The notes: generated by a model not told the origin, from the sequence alone. A stretch of 64,000 bases of DNA from JADFRG01 sp048054495 (GCA_048054495.1 JBGMQN010000113.1:1-64000), one strand, 5' to 3'. Positions 15,683 to 24,960 are shown, counted from the stretch's first letter. Made by a program: numbers and translations.

Positions 15683-17979
15683 TGGAGAGGAGATGGATCG
15701 AACCCGAAGCCGCTGAGCTCCCTGTGGACCTGTTGAAAGCCGTGGGAGGACACCCGCTGGTTACTCGGGGCTTGATCAATCGTGGCATCGCCTCAGCCGA
15801 GGCGGCGCGACCCTTCCTGAATGCAGACCAATACTCGGCGACGTCGCCGAGTGAGCTGTCTGGAATCGACCCTGCCGTTGCTCGCATCGAGCGCGCCATC
15901 CGGCGCCAGGAGCTGATATGCGTGTGGGGCGACTTCGACGTCGATGGGCAGACTGCCACGACCGTTCTCGTTTCTACGCTCCGTGAGCTGGGCGCTCGAG
16001 CGATCTTTTACATCCCTCATCGGGAGTCTGAATCGCATGGGCTAAACACCCGGGGAGTGAGGCGATTGGTCGAGGAGGGAGTGAGTCTGATCGTTACCTG
16101 CGATACCGGAATCCGCGACCACGAGGCGGTATTGTTGGCCGCTGAGCTGGGCGGGGAGGTGATCATCACCGATCATCATGATCTTCCCGATGAACTACCC
16201 CATGCACAGGTGGTGCTCAATCCAAAGCTCTTGCCAATCGAGCACCCTTTCCGAGATCTCCCGGGCGTCGGGACTGCATTCCTCCTTGCCCTGGCACTGC
16301 TCGAGAACGCGGAACGCGGCGAGGCGGCTCGCGAGCTTCTGGATCTGGTCGCGCTCGGCATTGTGGCAGACCTCGCGCGTCAGCGCGGCGAAGTGCGCTA
16401 TTACTTGCAGCTCGGCTTGGAGCGGCTGCGGAGCACGCGCAGACTGGGGCTGACCGCGCTGATCGAGGTCGCGGGATTGGCAATCGACGTGCTCACCGAA
16501 AAGGACATTGGGTTCGCCCTCGCCCCCCGGCTTAATTCGCTGGGAAGGCTTGGCGACGCAAATCGCGCGGTGGGCTTTCTGACAACGGACGATTCTGCGG
16601 CAGCGCAGTCCATGGCCGAGGAATTAGAAGGGCTCAACGCGCGCCGCAAGCTACTGGCTGAGCAGGTCCTACAGGCGGCGACTTCACGTATTGAGCGGGA
16701 GCCCGCGCTGCGTGAGACTCCGGCGATCGTGCTTGACCACAGCGAGTGGCCGGAAGGAGTCATCGGGCTTGTCGCCGGCCGACTCGCGGAACGATACGGC
16801 AAGCCGGCCGTGCTGATCGTAACTGGCATGGACGGGATGGGTAGGGCTTCGGCGCGCTCCATATCGGGAGTCGACATCACGTCCGCGTTCGCAGCCAACA
16901 GCGATCTTCTCGAGCGGTATGGGGGACACCCTATGGCCGGTGGATTTGCTATCCGAAACGATCGCATCACCGAGTTTAGATCTGCGCTGTATAGGACTCT
17001 GCGCGAGGTTCGGCCAATAGAGCCAACTCTTCGGATTGATGGAACCGTCGCCCTCGGTGAACTGACCCTTGAGCTCGTTCTGGATCTAGAGCGGTTGGCG
17101 CCTTTTGGGCCCGGAAATCCGAGCTTCGTGCTGGCAGCTAGAGATCTCTCGATCCGTGCTGTGAAGGCGCTTGGACGCAGTTCAGAGCATGTGCAGCTAC
17201 AAGTTGTCGATGCGCGCGGGAGCGAAGCCAAGGTTATCTGGTGGCGGGGAGCACGCGAAGCGATGCCAGAGGGTACCTTTGATCTCGCGCTCCGTCCTCG
17301 CTCCCGCTACTACAAGGGGGAGCAAGAAGTGCAGGTGGAATGGATCGATACCCGGCGTTCGAAGCAATCGCTATCGCCCATTGTGCGGCCTCGCGCGCCG
17401 AATTTGGTCGACCTCCGACAGGAGGCCAGCCCGCTGGCGGCCGTCAAACGGCTGCAATCCGAGGGCGTCCAGGTATGGAGTGAATCGAGCGAGGCAGACG
17501 AACTCGCAGTCCACTCGCGTTGGGATCTAACGCCTACTGCAGGACTGGCGATATGGACCATCCCACCCGGACCGGTCGAGTTGCGCGCGGCCCTTCGGAA
17601 AGCGAAACCCGACACGGTCTATATGTTTGGGGACGAAGGGGATGAGCGATCGGTCACAGACTTTGTCGAGCGGCTGATTGGTTTGGCCAAATTCGCCATC
17701 AATAAAAGGGGTGGGAAATTCAGCATCCCACGCGCCGCAGCCGCGCTCGGACATCGCGAGCTAACCGTCGAGGCAGGGCTGGATTGGTTAGAGCACCAAG
17801 GCCATATTGTGGTGCAGCAGAAAGAAGGCTCGGTGTGGGCGGTGAATACCACAGAAGAGGTCAGCAGCGAGCGAGGATCTCCCAACTCGGCATTGCAGGA
17901 ACTGCTGCGCGAGACTGCGGCATTTCGAGATTACTGGCGCAGCGCTAGCATTTCTTCATTGCGACGTCTGATCACCTAG
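15682..17979 (+). CDS. recJ: single-stranded-DNA-specific exonuclease RecJ with C-terminal extension
   Basis: A 765-residue DHH-family 5'-3' exonuclease. The DHH core is clear: GDFDVDGQTA near residues 77-86, CDTGIRDHE and ITDHHDLPDE near residue 160, then the DHHA1 region with the RYGGHPMAGGFAI motif near 410-425 and the OB-fold after it. Residues ~575-765 are beyond the usual RecJ core and include a winged-helix-like stretch (FSIPRAAAALGHRELTVEAG). The ATG at 15682 overlaps the preceding stop. RecJ normally works in recombination and repair; here it is joined to an AddAB-like set in one operon, suggesting joint end processing. Confidence 0.92.
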   Translation: MERRWIEPEAAELPVDLLKAVGGHPLVTRGLINRGIASAEAARPFLNADQYSATSPSELSGIDPAVARIERAIRRQELICVWGDFDVDGQTATTVLVSTLRELGARAIFYIPHRESESHGLNTRGVRRLVEEGVSLIVTCDTGIRDHEAVLLAAELGGEVIITDHHDLPDELPHAQVVLNPKLLPIEHPFRDLPGVGTAFLLALALLENAERGEAARELLDLVALGIVADLARQRGEVRYYLQLGLERLRSTRRLGLTALIEVAGLAIDVLTEKDIGFALAPRLNSLGRLGDANRAVGFLTTDDSAAAQSMAEELEGLNARRKLLAEQVLQAATSRIEREPALRETPAIVLDHSEWPEGVIGLVAGRLAERYGKPAVLIVTGMDGMGRASARSISGVDITSAFAANSDLLERYGGHPMAGGFAIRNDRITEFRSALYRTLREVRPIEPTLRIDGTVALGELTLELVLDLERLAPFGPGNPSFVLAARDLSIRAVKALGRSSEHVQLQVVDARGSEAKVIWWRGAREAMPEGTFDLALRPRSRYYKGEQEVQVEWIDTRRSKQSLSPIVRPRAPNLVDLRQEASPLAAVKRLQSEGVQVWSESSEADELAVHSRWDLTPTAGLAIWTIPPGPVELRAALRKAKPDTVYMFGDEGDERSVTDFVERLIGLAKFAINKRGGKFSIPRAAAALGHRELTVEAGLDWLEHQGHIVVQQKEGSVWAVNTTEEVSSERGSPNSALQELLRETAAFRDYWRSASISSLRRLIT

Positions 17980-18047
17980 TCCGAGCCTCACTCCCTTAGC
18001 ATGCGAGAACTCTGCGCGGCCTCCCCCTCCGGCCCGCTACTGTGCGG

Positions 18048-20144
18048 TTATTGTGGGAGGTTTCGAGAAGTAGGGGTTGAGGTCGGTGCTCCCGGCGTCG
18101 GAGAGAGAGTCGCCGTGAGTGCTAGTGTTGGCGTACGCGTCGGGGTGAAGGTCGGGGCCGGCGTCGAAGAGGGAGTCGCCGTGGGCGAAACTGTTGGGGT
18201 ACGCGTCGGGGTGAAAGTCGGTGCCGGCGTCGGAGAAAGAGTCAGCGTAGGGGAGACCGTCGGAGTTGGTGTGGGGCCTGCCGGGATCGCGGTTCGGCTT
18301 GCGGTCGGAGAGGGAACCGGAATTTCTCCGGTCAGGATCAGCAAGTGCTCCTCCGCCATTAAGCGGACAAGCGGATCCGGGCACGCCAGGTCGAGGATCC
18401 ATTCCCAATTCCGAATCGCGTAATCTGTTAGCTCATCCGAAGCCTCCGAGATGAGCGCGCGCAGGGTGTACCCACGCGAAGTATCTCGGTCCAGGATTTC
18501 GCACCGATTAGCCTCCGAGGCTAGCAAAATGGCGGTGTTGGCCTGATTGAGGCCCTCCTGAAGATCTCCCATGCGGAAGTAGGCATATCCCAATCCCAGG
18601 TACATCTCGACCGTCTCTTGTCCAAACTGAAGCGCCTTCTGGAAGTCATTGAGACCAGACGAATAGTCGCCCAGCTCCAGGTTCAGCCAGCCGCGGCCGA
18701 TGAAAGCCGGCGAGTAATCCTCCTTAATCGTGAGTGCCTGATTGAGCGAGAACGCGGCGGCCGGCAGGTCGCCAAGCTCGAACTGTGCGCGACCCAGATC
18801 GCTCCAGCCGCGATGATCATCTCCTCGGTAGGCCACGTAGGTTAGCAGGGGCTGAAGCGCCTGCTCGTACCGATCAAGGCGGACGAAGGTTCGTCCCAAC
18901 ACGAAGTACCCGCCCAAATCCGTCGGATCGGCGCCGCTGCCTTCGATGGCGTTCTCCAGGGCGGCCTCAATCCTTCCGCGATTGAGCTGGGCCTCGGCCA
19001 AAAGGATGTACACTCTCGGATCTCGTAAGCCGACGTCCAACGCGGCCTGCATGGTTTCCTCCGTGTTCTTCCACAGGCTTACGCTCCGCATGAACTCGCC
19101 CTGTGCAACATAGGCTTGCATGAAGGTCGGGTCGAGCTCGAACGCCTTGGCATAATCCGAGGGCAGGTCTTGACCATCGAGCCCATCAGGACCCTCCCGG
19201 ATGACGGCCCGCTCGAGAAGCGCAAGTCCACGCCCCAGGTATGCTGGGGCATATTCCGGATCTTTCAAGACCGCGCCATCGTAGGACTGAATGGCTGCAC
19301 CCAGCAACGCGCTGCGATCGGATTCTCCATCGTCCGACATAGCATAGAGCCGCCGTGCTTCGCCCTTGAAATAGTGGGCGTCCGGCAGGGAATTGTCCAG
19401 ATCAAGCACCTGGTCGAAGAAACCCGTTGCCTGCTCGTAGTTGCCGCGCTCCAGTGCGCGGAGTCCGGAGGAGTAGGCCTCATAGGCAGGGTGTGGCGTT
19501 ACTCCCACGACCGAAGTGGGGGTTGGCGTCTGCTCTACAAAGAATACCAGCGGCGTTTGCGCAAGTTCGGTAGGAATTGCAGTACGTTGAACGCGAAGGG
19601 TGGCCGGAATCGTGGTGGGAGTCGCAGTGGGGGTCTCGGGGGTCGATGTAACTGCGGCGGTTGGGGGAGGAAGTGTCGGCGCCTGAGACATAGCTCTCGG
19701 CCCAAACAATGGAAGCGCGGCCCGCACGACAAATCCCACGGCGAACAAGGCGATGACTGCCACCAGTGCGTAGGCCGTGATCCGGTATGGGAGCCGCGGA
19801 AGGCGCACGCCGCCCCCGACAGAAGCGCCGGTTGCGATGGCCGCGATTTGACGACGAAGGATCCTGGATGCCCCAGCAAGTTCGGCCTCGTTGGGGGCCC
19901 TTGCGCCCATCAATGTGAGGCCTCTCAGAACGGCGCGGTTGGTTGGATCGAGCTTGAGGGCGGATTCGAGGCAATAGATCTTTTCACGCTTGGACTCGAC
20001 TACTGAACTCATCCAGACCCAGTAGTCGACCACGCTCGAATCGGTCTTGAGCAGCTTGGTCAGCAGGCTTCTCGCCCGCACCCGGTTGCCTGCCCGGGCG
20101 GCGGCGATGGCCTCCATGAACATGCTCTCGGTGGAAGCGCTCAT
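18048..20144 (-). CDS. membrane-anchored TPR protein with Pro/Thr-rich C-terminal tail
   Basis: About 698 residues. The N-terminal ~75 residues form a TPR-like helical pair (EAIAAARAGNRVRARSLLTK), and a single transmembrane helix lies near residues 120-140 (YALVAVIALFAVGFVVRA). It is followed by a Thr/Pro linker and a long TPR array (~residues 215-600) such as YLGLGYAYFRMGDLQEGLN. The last ~90 residues are a low-complexity Pro/Thr/Ser tail built from 22-residue repeats. The repeats face outside if the N-terminus is cytoplasmic. The start is taken at 20144 rather than 20183 because the longer form adds a basic stretch. It is convergent with recJ and divergent from the LysM lipoprotein. Role unknown; TPR arrays usually act as protein scaffolds. 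Confidence 0.8.
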   Translation of the reverse strand: MSASTESMFMEAIAAARAGNRVRARSLLTKLLKTDSSVVDYWVWMSSVVESKREKIYCLESALKLDPTNRAVLRGLTLMGARAPNEAELAGASRILRRQIAAIATGASVGGGVRLPRLPYRITAYALVAVIALFAVGFVVRAALPLFGPRAMSQAPTLPPPTAAVTSTPETPTATPTTIPATLRVQRTAIPTELAQTPLVFFVEQTPTPTSVVGVTPHPAYEAYSSGLRALERGNYEQATGFFDQVLDLDNSLPDAHYFKGEARRLYAMSDDGESDRSALLGAAIQSYDGAVLKDPEYAPAYLGRGLALLERAVIREGPDGLDGQDLPSDYAKAFELDPTFMQAYVAQGEFMRSVSLWKNTEETMQAALDVGLRDPRVYILLAEAQLNRGRIEAALENAIEGSGADPTDLGGYFVLGRTFVRLDRYEQALQPLLTYVAYRGDDHRGWSDLGRAQFELGDLPAAAFSLNQALTIKEDYSPAFIGRGWLNLELGDYSSGLNDFQKALQFGQETVEMYLGLGYAYFRMGDLQEGLNQANTAILLASEANRCEILDRDTSRGYTLRALISEASDELTDYAIRNWEWILDLACPDPLVRLMAEEHLLILTGEIPVPSPTASRTAIPAGPTPTPTVSPTLTLSPTPAPTFTPTRTPTVSPTATPSSTPAPTFTPTRTPTLALTATLSPTPGAPTSTPTSRNLPQ
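18133..18264. repeat. two tandem 66-nt coding repeats
   Basis: Units 18133-18198 and 18199-18264 are near-identical, each beginning GTACGCGTCGGGGTGAA, with a partial degenerate unit on the high-number side and another before 18133. They encode the Thr/Pro repeats of the TPR protein tail on the minus strand. Such repeats expand and contract by slippage. Confidence 0.85.
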
Positions 20145-20214
20145 GCGGCGAGCGAGTTTAGCATAGCGGTATGGGAGGCACAACGGACCGCATGGGCTAG
20201 TCGATCTGCTGAGC

Positions 20215-20220
20215 TATAAT
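20215..20220 (+). promoter_or_regulatory. -10 box (TATAAT) of the LysM lipoprotein gene
   Basis: A consensus TATAAT ends 12 nt before the ATG at 20233, so transcription would start only about 6 nt upstream of the start codon. No good -35 is seen. Confidence 0.55.
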
Positions 20221-20232
20221 CCGCGGCTATTG

Positions 20233-21171
20233 ATGGCTCGGACACTATCTCTTGCGCTCGCTTTAGTTCTGATCGGTTGCACGGAAATCGGAAGTGCGCC
20301 CACATCCTCCGCTACGCAGACGCTCCTGCCGCGCCTGCAGTTTACGGCCTCAGCCACGGTCGAATATGAAACTGGGATTGCCCCCGTTGATACCGTTGGC
20401 CCCAGCCCAACTCCGCTCACGCATGTGATCGAGGAGGGTGACACGCTGCTTTCGATCGCCATACGCTACGGAGTTGAGCTGGCCGACCTGCTTCTGGCCA
20501 ACCCGGGTGTGAATCCCCGCCTACTCGTGATTGGCGACGGCCTGAACATTCCCCGCTCGGGCGCCCAGGGACCGGTGCCCTCCGCTACGCCGGTGCCTGT
20601 CGATCTATCGCAGGTGGCATGCTACGAGGCGAGTCCGGAGGCTCTTACCTGCCTGCTCACCGCTGCAGTTTTCGGCGAATCGGCAGTGGAGGGGGTGGTG
20701 GCGCTGGTGACCCTTGCGGACAGCAGCGGGCAAGCGCTGCAAACCGAGCCCGCCTACGGGCCGATGAATCTCGTCCTTCCCGGCATTCGGTTGCCGCTGG
20801 CGGCGACCTTCCTGAAGCCGGATCCACGCTTTAGCTTTGCTTCCGCGGTGGCAATAAGTGCCCTGAACGCCAGCGCAATTGATTCGCGATACGTGGAGCT
20901 CGATCTGCAGATCGAAAGCAGCTTAATTGCACCCGACGGGCAAAGCGCAAGAGCAACCGGGACGGTGGAGCTGAAAGGCGAGCTACCGGATCGGCCAGTG
21001 GGATTGAGGTTGGTCGTGCTCGCGCTTGGCGCGAACGAAATTCCGGTGGGATATCGTACCTGGGAGGCTCCGGAAGATGGCTCTTCATTCGAATTTGATA
21101 TGACCGTGTTCAGTCTTGGGCCGCCCATTGAGAGGGTGGAGATCCTCTCCGAGGCGCCCTTCTTGCCATAA
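20233..21171 (+). CDS. LysM-domain lipoprotein
   Basis: A 312-residue secreted protein. The signal peptide ends in the lipobox LVLIGC (Cys16), followed by a Thr/Ser/Pro linker. A single LysM domain spans residues ~58-103 (HVIEEGDTLLSIAIRYGVEL to IGDGLNIP) and should bind peptidoglycan. Residues ~120-312 form a beta-rich domain of unknown type with a pair of Cys early on (CYEASPEALTC). ATG at 20233 is preferred over the TTG at 20230. Probably a surface protein tied to the cell wall; the outer domain may bind another component. Confidence 0.82.
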   Translation: MARTLSLALALVLIGCTEIGSAPTSSATQTLLPRLQFTASATVEYETGIAPVDTVGPSPTPLTHVIEEGDTLLSIAIRYGVELADLLLANPGVNPRLLVIGDGLNIPRSGAQGPVPSATPVPVDLSQVACYEASPEALTCLLTAAVFGESAVEGVVALVTLADSSGQALQTEPAYGPMNLVLPGIRLPLAATFLKPDPRFSFASAVAISALNASAIDSRYVELDLQIESSLIAPDGQSARATGTVELKGELPDRPVGLRLVVLALGANEIPVGYRTWEAPEDGSSFEFDMTVFSLGPPIERVEILSEAPFLP

Positions 21172-21194
21172 TTTGGGGCAGAAAGCGCGCATGT

Positions 21195-21200
21195 TATAAT
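21195..21200 (+). promoter_or_regulatory. extended -10 promoter of tRNA-Ser
   Basis: TGTTATAAT is a consensus extended -10 box ending 17 nt before the mature tRNA. TTTGGG at 21172-21177 is a weak -35 at 17-nt spacing. Confidence 0.65.
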
Positions 21201-21217
21201 GCGGCCCTTCCCCCATA

Positions 21218-21304
21218 GGAGAGGTAGCGTAGTCTGGCCGAACGCGCGCGCCTGGAGAGCGCGTGAGCCGCAAGGCTCCGTGGGTTCGAATCCCACCCTC
21301 TCCG
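21218..21304 (+). tRNA. tRNA-Ser (anticodon GGA)
   Basis: A full class II tRNA. The acceptor GGAGAGG pairs with CCTCTCC, the anticodon loop CTGGAGA gives GGA (reads UCC/UCU), a long variable arm GTGAGCCGCAAGGCTCC follows, and the T-loop is GGTTCGAATCC. The discriminator is G, and no CCA is encoded in full. Confidence 0.95.
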
Positions 21305-21377
21305 CCTAATGCGAATTCGCCTTTCAGCAGCATCCAGCGGGCTGGAGAAGCGAAATAGCCTGATTATTTCCCGCAAC

Positions 21378-22763
21378 ATGGACCTGACAGCCGCACGTCG
21401 CAATTTGTCACCTGCCATTCCGCTTGTGCTGGTAGCGGCGGGGCTCAGCGTGCTTTATTACGCTACCGCTCGGCCGGCTCTGCTCGTGATCGACGGAGAG
21501 CCCCTTAAATTGCGAACACACGCCCGTCGGCCTATCGAGCTGCTCCATGAAGCAGGAATTGCACTTGGACCCGATGACGCGCTGATGCCCAATGGTGATT
21601 CCGAATTGAAGTGGGATGACGGTGTGCTGCCGGTCGTCGAACTGAATCAAGCGCGTCCCGTTGTTTTGGTGGACCAAGGCACGATCAGCCTGGTCGAGAC
21701 GGCAGAAACCGATCCGGCCAATCTGATTGGCCGTCAACTCTACCCAGGGGATCGTTTCATCGTAAACGGGTTACCAGCGGGCTCTGGCGCCCCATCGCAT
21801 ATCCAGCTAAAGAGCGCATTCCCGGTTCGCCTCACTGTTGATGGAAGCGACCGGCTGCTGCACTCTGCCGCACCTACATTGGGAGAGGCACTGTGGGAAA
21901 ACGGAATTCAGCTACACGAGGGCGATCGACTCGAGCCGCTTCCGAATACTCCCCTCGACGGCCCCATCGAAGCGCGACTGAAACGATCCATGCTCGTGGA
22001 TATCCGTGCAGACGGGCAGGAGCTCCAGGCGCGTTCGGCGGCCGACACGGTCGGAGAAGCCCTGGCCGATGCAGGCCTGCACCTGGTAGGCCTGGATTAC
22101 TCTATTCCCGATCAAGCCGCGACCCTTCCCGCAGATGGCCAGATCCAACTGGTTCGCGTTCGTGAGGAAGTACAGATGGAACAGGAGCCATTGAGCTTCG
22201 ATACGGTGTATCAACCGATCGATTCGCTCGAGATCGATAACCAGCAGATCGTTCAACCGGGGGCGTATGGGGTCACGACTAATCGCCTGCGGGTGCGCAT
22301 AGAGGATGGCGCGGAGGTCAGTCGCATTCTCGAGGGAGAGTGGGTGGCTCAAGAGCCCACTCCGCAGATCATCGGATATGGAACCCAGATCCAGGTGCGA
22401 ACGGTGGCCACAGCCGATGGCCCGCTGGATTATTGGCGTAAGCTCGAGATGTACGCCACCTCCTATTCCCCGTCCCGCGCCGGCGTATCTCCTGACGCAC
22501 CGTGGTACGGCATCACCGCCTCCGGCAAGAGATTGAAGAAGGGTCTGGTGGCGATTGACCGAAGCCTGATCCCTTTCGGAACGATGATGTATGTACCCGG
22601 GTACGGATATGCGGAGGCCGCGGATACGGGGAGTGGGGTCAGGGGCCGCTGGATTGACCTGGGATATGAGGATGACAACTGGATCACTTGGTCAGGAAAC
22701 GTCACGGTCTACTTCTTAACCCCCATGCCTGCGCCTGAATCGATCGTCTATATCTTCCCCTAG
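21378..22763 (+). CDS. cell-wall protein with DUF348, G5 and 3D domains
   Basis: About 461 residues. After an N-terminal signal or anchor helix (residues ~12-30) come ubiquitin-like DUF348 repeats, a G5-type domain near residues 250-340 and a C-terminal 3D domain (residues ~365-461) with ATSYSPSRAG and the Asp-bearing DTGSGVRGRWIDLG. This is the layout of YabE/Rpf-like proteins, where the 3D domain resembles lytic transglycosylases and the G5 domain binds glycan. The ATG at 21378 is chosen because the longer frame begins almost at the end of tRNA-Ser. It overlaps ksgA by one base; the same yabE-ksgA order is known in Firmicutes. Confidence 0.85.
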   Translation: MDLTAARRNLSPAIPLVLVAAGLSVLYYATARPALLVIDGEPLKLRTHARRPIELLHEAGIALGPDDALMPNGDSELKWDDGVLPVVELNQARPVVLVDQGTISLVETAETDPANLIGRQLYPGDRFIVNGLPAGSGAPSHIQLKSAFPVRLTVDGSDRLLHSAAPTLGEALWENGIQLHEGDRLEPLPNTPLDGPIEARLKRSMLVDIRADGQELQARSAADTVGEALADAGLHLVGLDYSIPDQAATLPADGQIQLVRVREEVQMEQEPLSFDTVYQPIDSLEIDNQQIVQPGAYGVTTNRLRVRIEDGAEVSRILEGEWVAQEPTPQIIGYGTQIQVRTVATADGPLDYWRKLEMYATSYSPSRAGVSPDAPWYGITASGKRLKKGLVAIDRSLIPFGTMMYVPGYGYAEAADTGSGVRGRWIDLGYEDDNWITWSGNVTVYFLTPMPAPESIVYIFP

Positions 22764-23575
22764 TGCCGGATCCTCTCGCCGCGCGTCAGCTGTTGCGCGC
22801 ATACGGCATTCGCCCCCGCAAGAGCCTCGGACAAAACTTCATAGTGGATCGGCAGGCGCTCGACGATATCCTGTTGGCGGCCGAGCTGCATGGGTCCGAG
22901 TCCATCATGGAAGTGGGGGCTGGCCTGGGTGCCTTGACTCGAAGGCTATCCGTAACTGCGGCACACGTCACAGCAATTGAGCTGGATCCTCGCCTGCTCC
23001 CGGTGCTGAAAGCCGTTCTGGGGGGCGCGGACAATGTGGATGTAGTGGCGGGCGACGCATTGACGCTCGAAATCGAGATGCCGGCCGACTATCAGGTAGT
23101 CGCCAACATTCCGTACACTATAACCTCACCATTGCTGCGGCACTACCTGGAGGCAGAACGGCCTCCAGATCGTATGGTGCTGACGGTTCAGTCCGAGGTT
23201 GCCGATCGAGCCACTGCCAAACCGGGACGGATGAGCCTGCTCGCGCTCAGCGTTCAGATCTACGGAGCGCCGGAGATTCGGGGGAAAATTCCGGCCCGAG
23301 CCTTCTATCCCAAGCCGGAGGTAGATTCGTCAATATTGCGCATAGACATACATGAGGCCCCTGTGATGGAGGCCGAATGGATCGGCCCGGTGTTTCGTCT
23401 TGCCCGAGCTGGATTCAGACAGCGCCGGAAAAAATTGAGGAATTCGCTGGGGCCGGTGCTCGGAAAGCAAGCAGGCGAGACTTTAGTAGCGGCGGGGATC
23501 GATCCGTCTGCGAGAGCACAGGAGCTGAGTGTAGGGCAATGGGAGGGGTTGGCCAGGATCGCCGGCGTGGGCTAG
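22763..23575 (+). CDS. rsmA: 16S rRNA dimethyladenosine transferase KsgA/RsmA
   Basis: A 270-residue SAM-dependent methyltransferase that dimethylates two adenosines in helix 45 of 16S rRNA. It carries the family start YGIRPRKSLGQNFIVD, the SAM motif MEVGAGLGALTRRL, and the catalytic NIPYTITSPLL. The FRQRRKKLRNSL motif lies near the C-terminus. Start is GTG at 22763, sharing one base with the previous stop, so translation is coupled. No oddities. Confidence 0.96.
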   Translation: MPDPLAARQLLRAYGIRPRKSLGQNFIVDRQALDDILLAAELHGSESIMEVGAGLGALTRRLSVTAAHVTAIELDPRLLPVLKAVLGGADNVDVVAGDALTLEIEMPADYQVVANIPYTITSPLLRHYLEAERPPDRMVLTVQSEVADRATAKPGRMSLLALSVQIYGAPEIRGKIPARAFYPKPEVDSSILRIDIHEAPVMEAEWIGPVFRLARAGFRQRRKKLRNSLGPVLGKQAGETLVAAGIDPSARAQELSVGQWEGLARIAGVG

Positions 23576-23608
23576 CCTGATTGGCATCTTGCTCCTCGGC
23601 GCAATCCT

Positions 23609-24343
23609 TCAGGCTCGAGTTGGCTGGAGTCCGCGGTAGACGTACGGTAGCAGCCATACTCGGATGGCGGCCTCGAGCTGGATCCTCAGCGACATCTTGG
23701 ACTGGCCGATGCGCCGATCCTCGAAATAGATCGGCTGCTCAGAGATCTTAAAGCCCATTCGCTGGGCAAGGTAGGCCATTTCAACCTGAAAGACATATCC
23801 CTCCGAGCGGATGCGCTCGAGCGGCAACCCTCTGAGGGTCTCCGCGCGCCAGAATCGAAAGCCACCTGTAGAATCTTGAACCTGTAGTCGCAAGATGACT
23901 CTTGCATAGGTGTTGCCAAATTTGGACAGGAAGACGCGCCCAAAGCTCCAACGCTCATCCACTCGGCCGCCGTCAACGTATCGTGAGCCGAAAACCGCGT
24001 CCCAGTGCTCAAGTTGAGCTAAGAATTCTGGCACGTAGGATGGGGAATGCGAGAAGTCTGCGTCCATCTGCCCCACGGCCTCGGCCCCCTCTGAGAGCGC
24101 AACGCCAAACCCCCGAATGTAAGCAGAACCCAGGCCCATCTTCCCCGGGCGGTGGACGACAGACAGCCTGCCGGGCAGCCGAACCGCGAGCTCCTCTGCC
24201 AACTGGCCCGTTCCGTCGGGTGAGCCGTCGTCCACGATAATGAGCTTCAGGTTCGAGATGGATGTTGCGACTAGGTTGTCGATGAGAGAGGGGAGGTTTT
24301 CCGCCTCATTATAGGTGGGGATGACGACCGTTAGCTGCCGCAT
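23609..24343 (-). CDS. polyprenol monophosphomannose synthase-like glycosyltransferase (GT2)
   Basis: A 244-residue soluble GT-A glycosyltransferase of the dolichol-phosphate mannose synthase group. It begins TVVIPTYNEAENLPSLI, has IVDDGSPDGTG, and the metal-binding MDADFSHSP near residue 95. The SRYVDGGRVDERWSFGR and IYFEDRRIGQSKMS segments are also family features. The likely reaction moves mannose (or another hexose) from a nucleotide sugar to a polyprenyl phosphate for wall or protein glycosylation. It follows the Roadblock gene after a 1-nt gap on the same strand. Confidence 0.9.
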   Translation of the reverse strand: MRQLTVVIPTYNEAENLPSLIDNLVATSISNLKLIIVDDGSPDGTGQLAEELAVRLPGRLSVVHRPGKMGLGSAYIRGFGVALSEGAEAVGQMDADFSHSPSYVPEFLAQLEHWDAVFGSRYVDGGRVDERWSFGRVFLSKFGNTYARVILRLQVQDSTGGFRFWRAETLRGLPLERIRSEGYVFQVEMAYLAQRMGFKISEQPIYFEDRRIGQSKMSLRIQLEAAIRVWLLPYVYRGLQPTRA

Positions 24344-24344
24344 C

Positions 24345-24716
24345 CTAGAGCAATTTTCCGAGGTCCTCCGCTGCGCGACGCATGTCGAGGAAGAGCAATC
24401 CGAGCTTCGCCCCTTCGCGTGCCAATACGGTCAGCACGGCGTCGCGGGCAATCGACATGAGGATCACATACCCGCTTTGGCCCTTGATGTACACCTGGTC
24501 CAGTGTGCCGCGGCCTAATTCGCTAGCGATCCGTTCTCCCAGGGAAAGCATCGCTGCCGACATGGCAGATACACGGTCTTCTTCAACATCGGACGGCAGA
24601 GCCGAGGCCATCGTCAGGCCATCAACGCTGACCACGGCAGAAGCCTCGACATCTGTCGAGGAGGCCTGCAGATCCCGCAGGCGGTCCATCATGAGTTCGA
24701 TGCGCGGCTTAGACAA
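24345..24716 (-). CDS. Roadblock/LC7 domain protein
   Basis: A 123-residue single-domain protein matching the MglB-like Roadblock/LC7 family: a helix, a strand with ASAVVSVDGLTMASALP, a long helix with AAMLSLGERIASELG, then IKGQSGYVILMSI and a final helix. Such proteins regulate small Ras-like GTPases, but no GTPase gene is adjacent here. It is the first gene of a two-gene set with the GT2 enzyme. Confidence 0.88.
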   Translation of the reverse strand: MSKPRIELMMDRLRDLQASSTDVEASAVVSVDGLTMASALPSDVEEDRVSAMSAAMLSLGERIASELGRGTLDQVYIKGQSGYVILMSIARDAVLTVLAREGAKLGLLFLDMRRAAEDLGKLL

Positions 24717-24960
24717 TGGTGGATTTCAATATCGGCTAGTTGATCAACATAAGAGCAAAACAGGCGCGGGCAATAATATATCACTTCGACCTCGAATTGC
24801 CAGCGGGAGCATCGACCTATCCAGAGTTTCGATCCGGAAATGTGCTCTTGGTCCCGAGCCAGGAACCGTCGATACCGGATCCGAACGCAAAACCCTCCCC
24901 CAGTGAGACGCTGATGGGGCGTAGAGCGCCATTGAGGGAGTAAGATTGAGAAGGCATTCG

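Noticed and set aside
16401..17231. Long open frame (276 codons) on the minus strand inside recJ
   Set aside because: Shadow of the high-GC recJ frame; the composition is Arg/Ser/Pro-rich and no ribosome-binding site is present.
10618..17979. Four-gene operon as a phage-defence island
   Set aside because: All parts are known repair-type proteins, and no defence-type sensor, toxin or methylase is present; a repair role is simpler.
18081..18264. Regular repeats that could suggest a CRISPR array
   Set aside because: They are contiguous 66-nt units without spacers, and in frame encode Thr/Pro repeats of the TPR protein tail.
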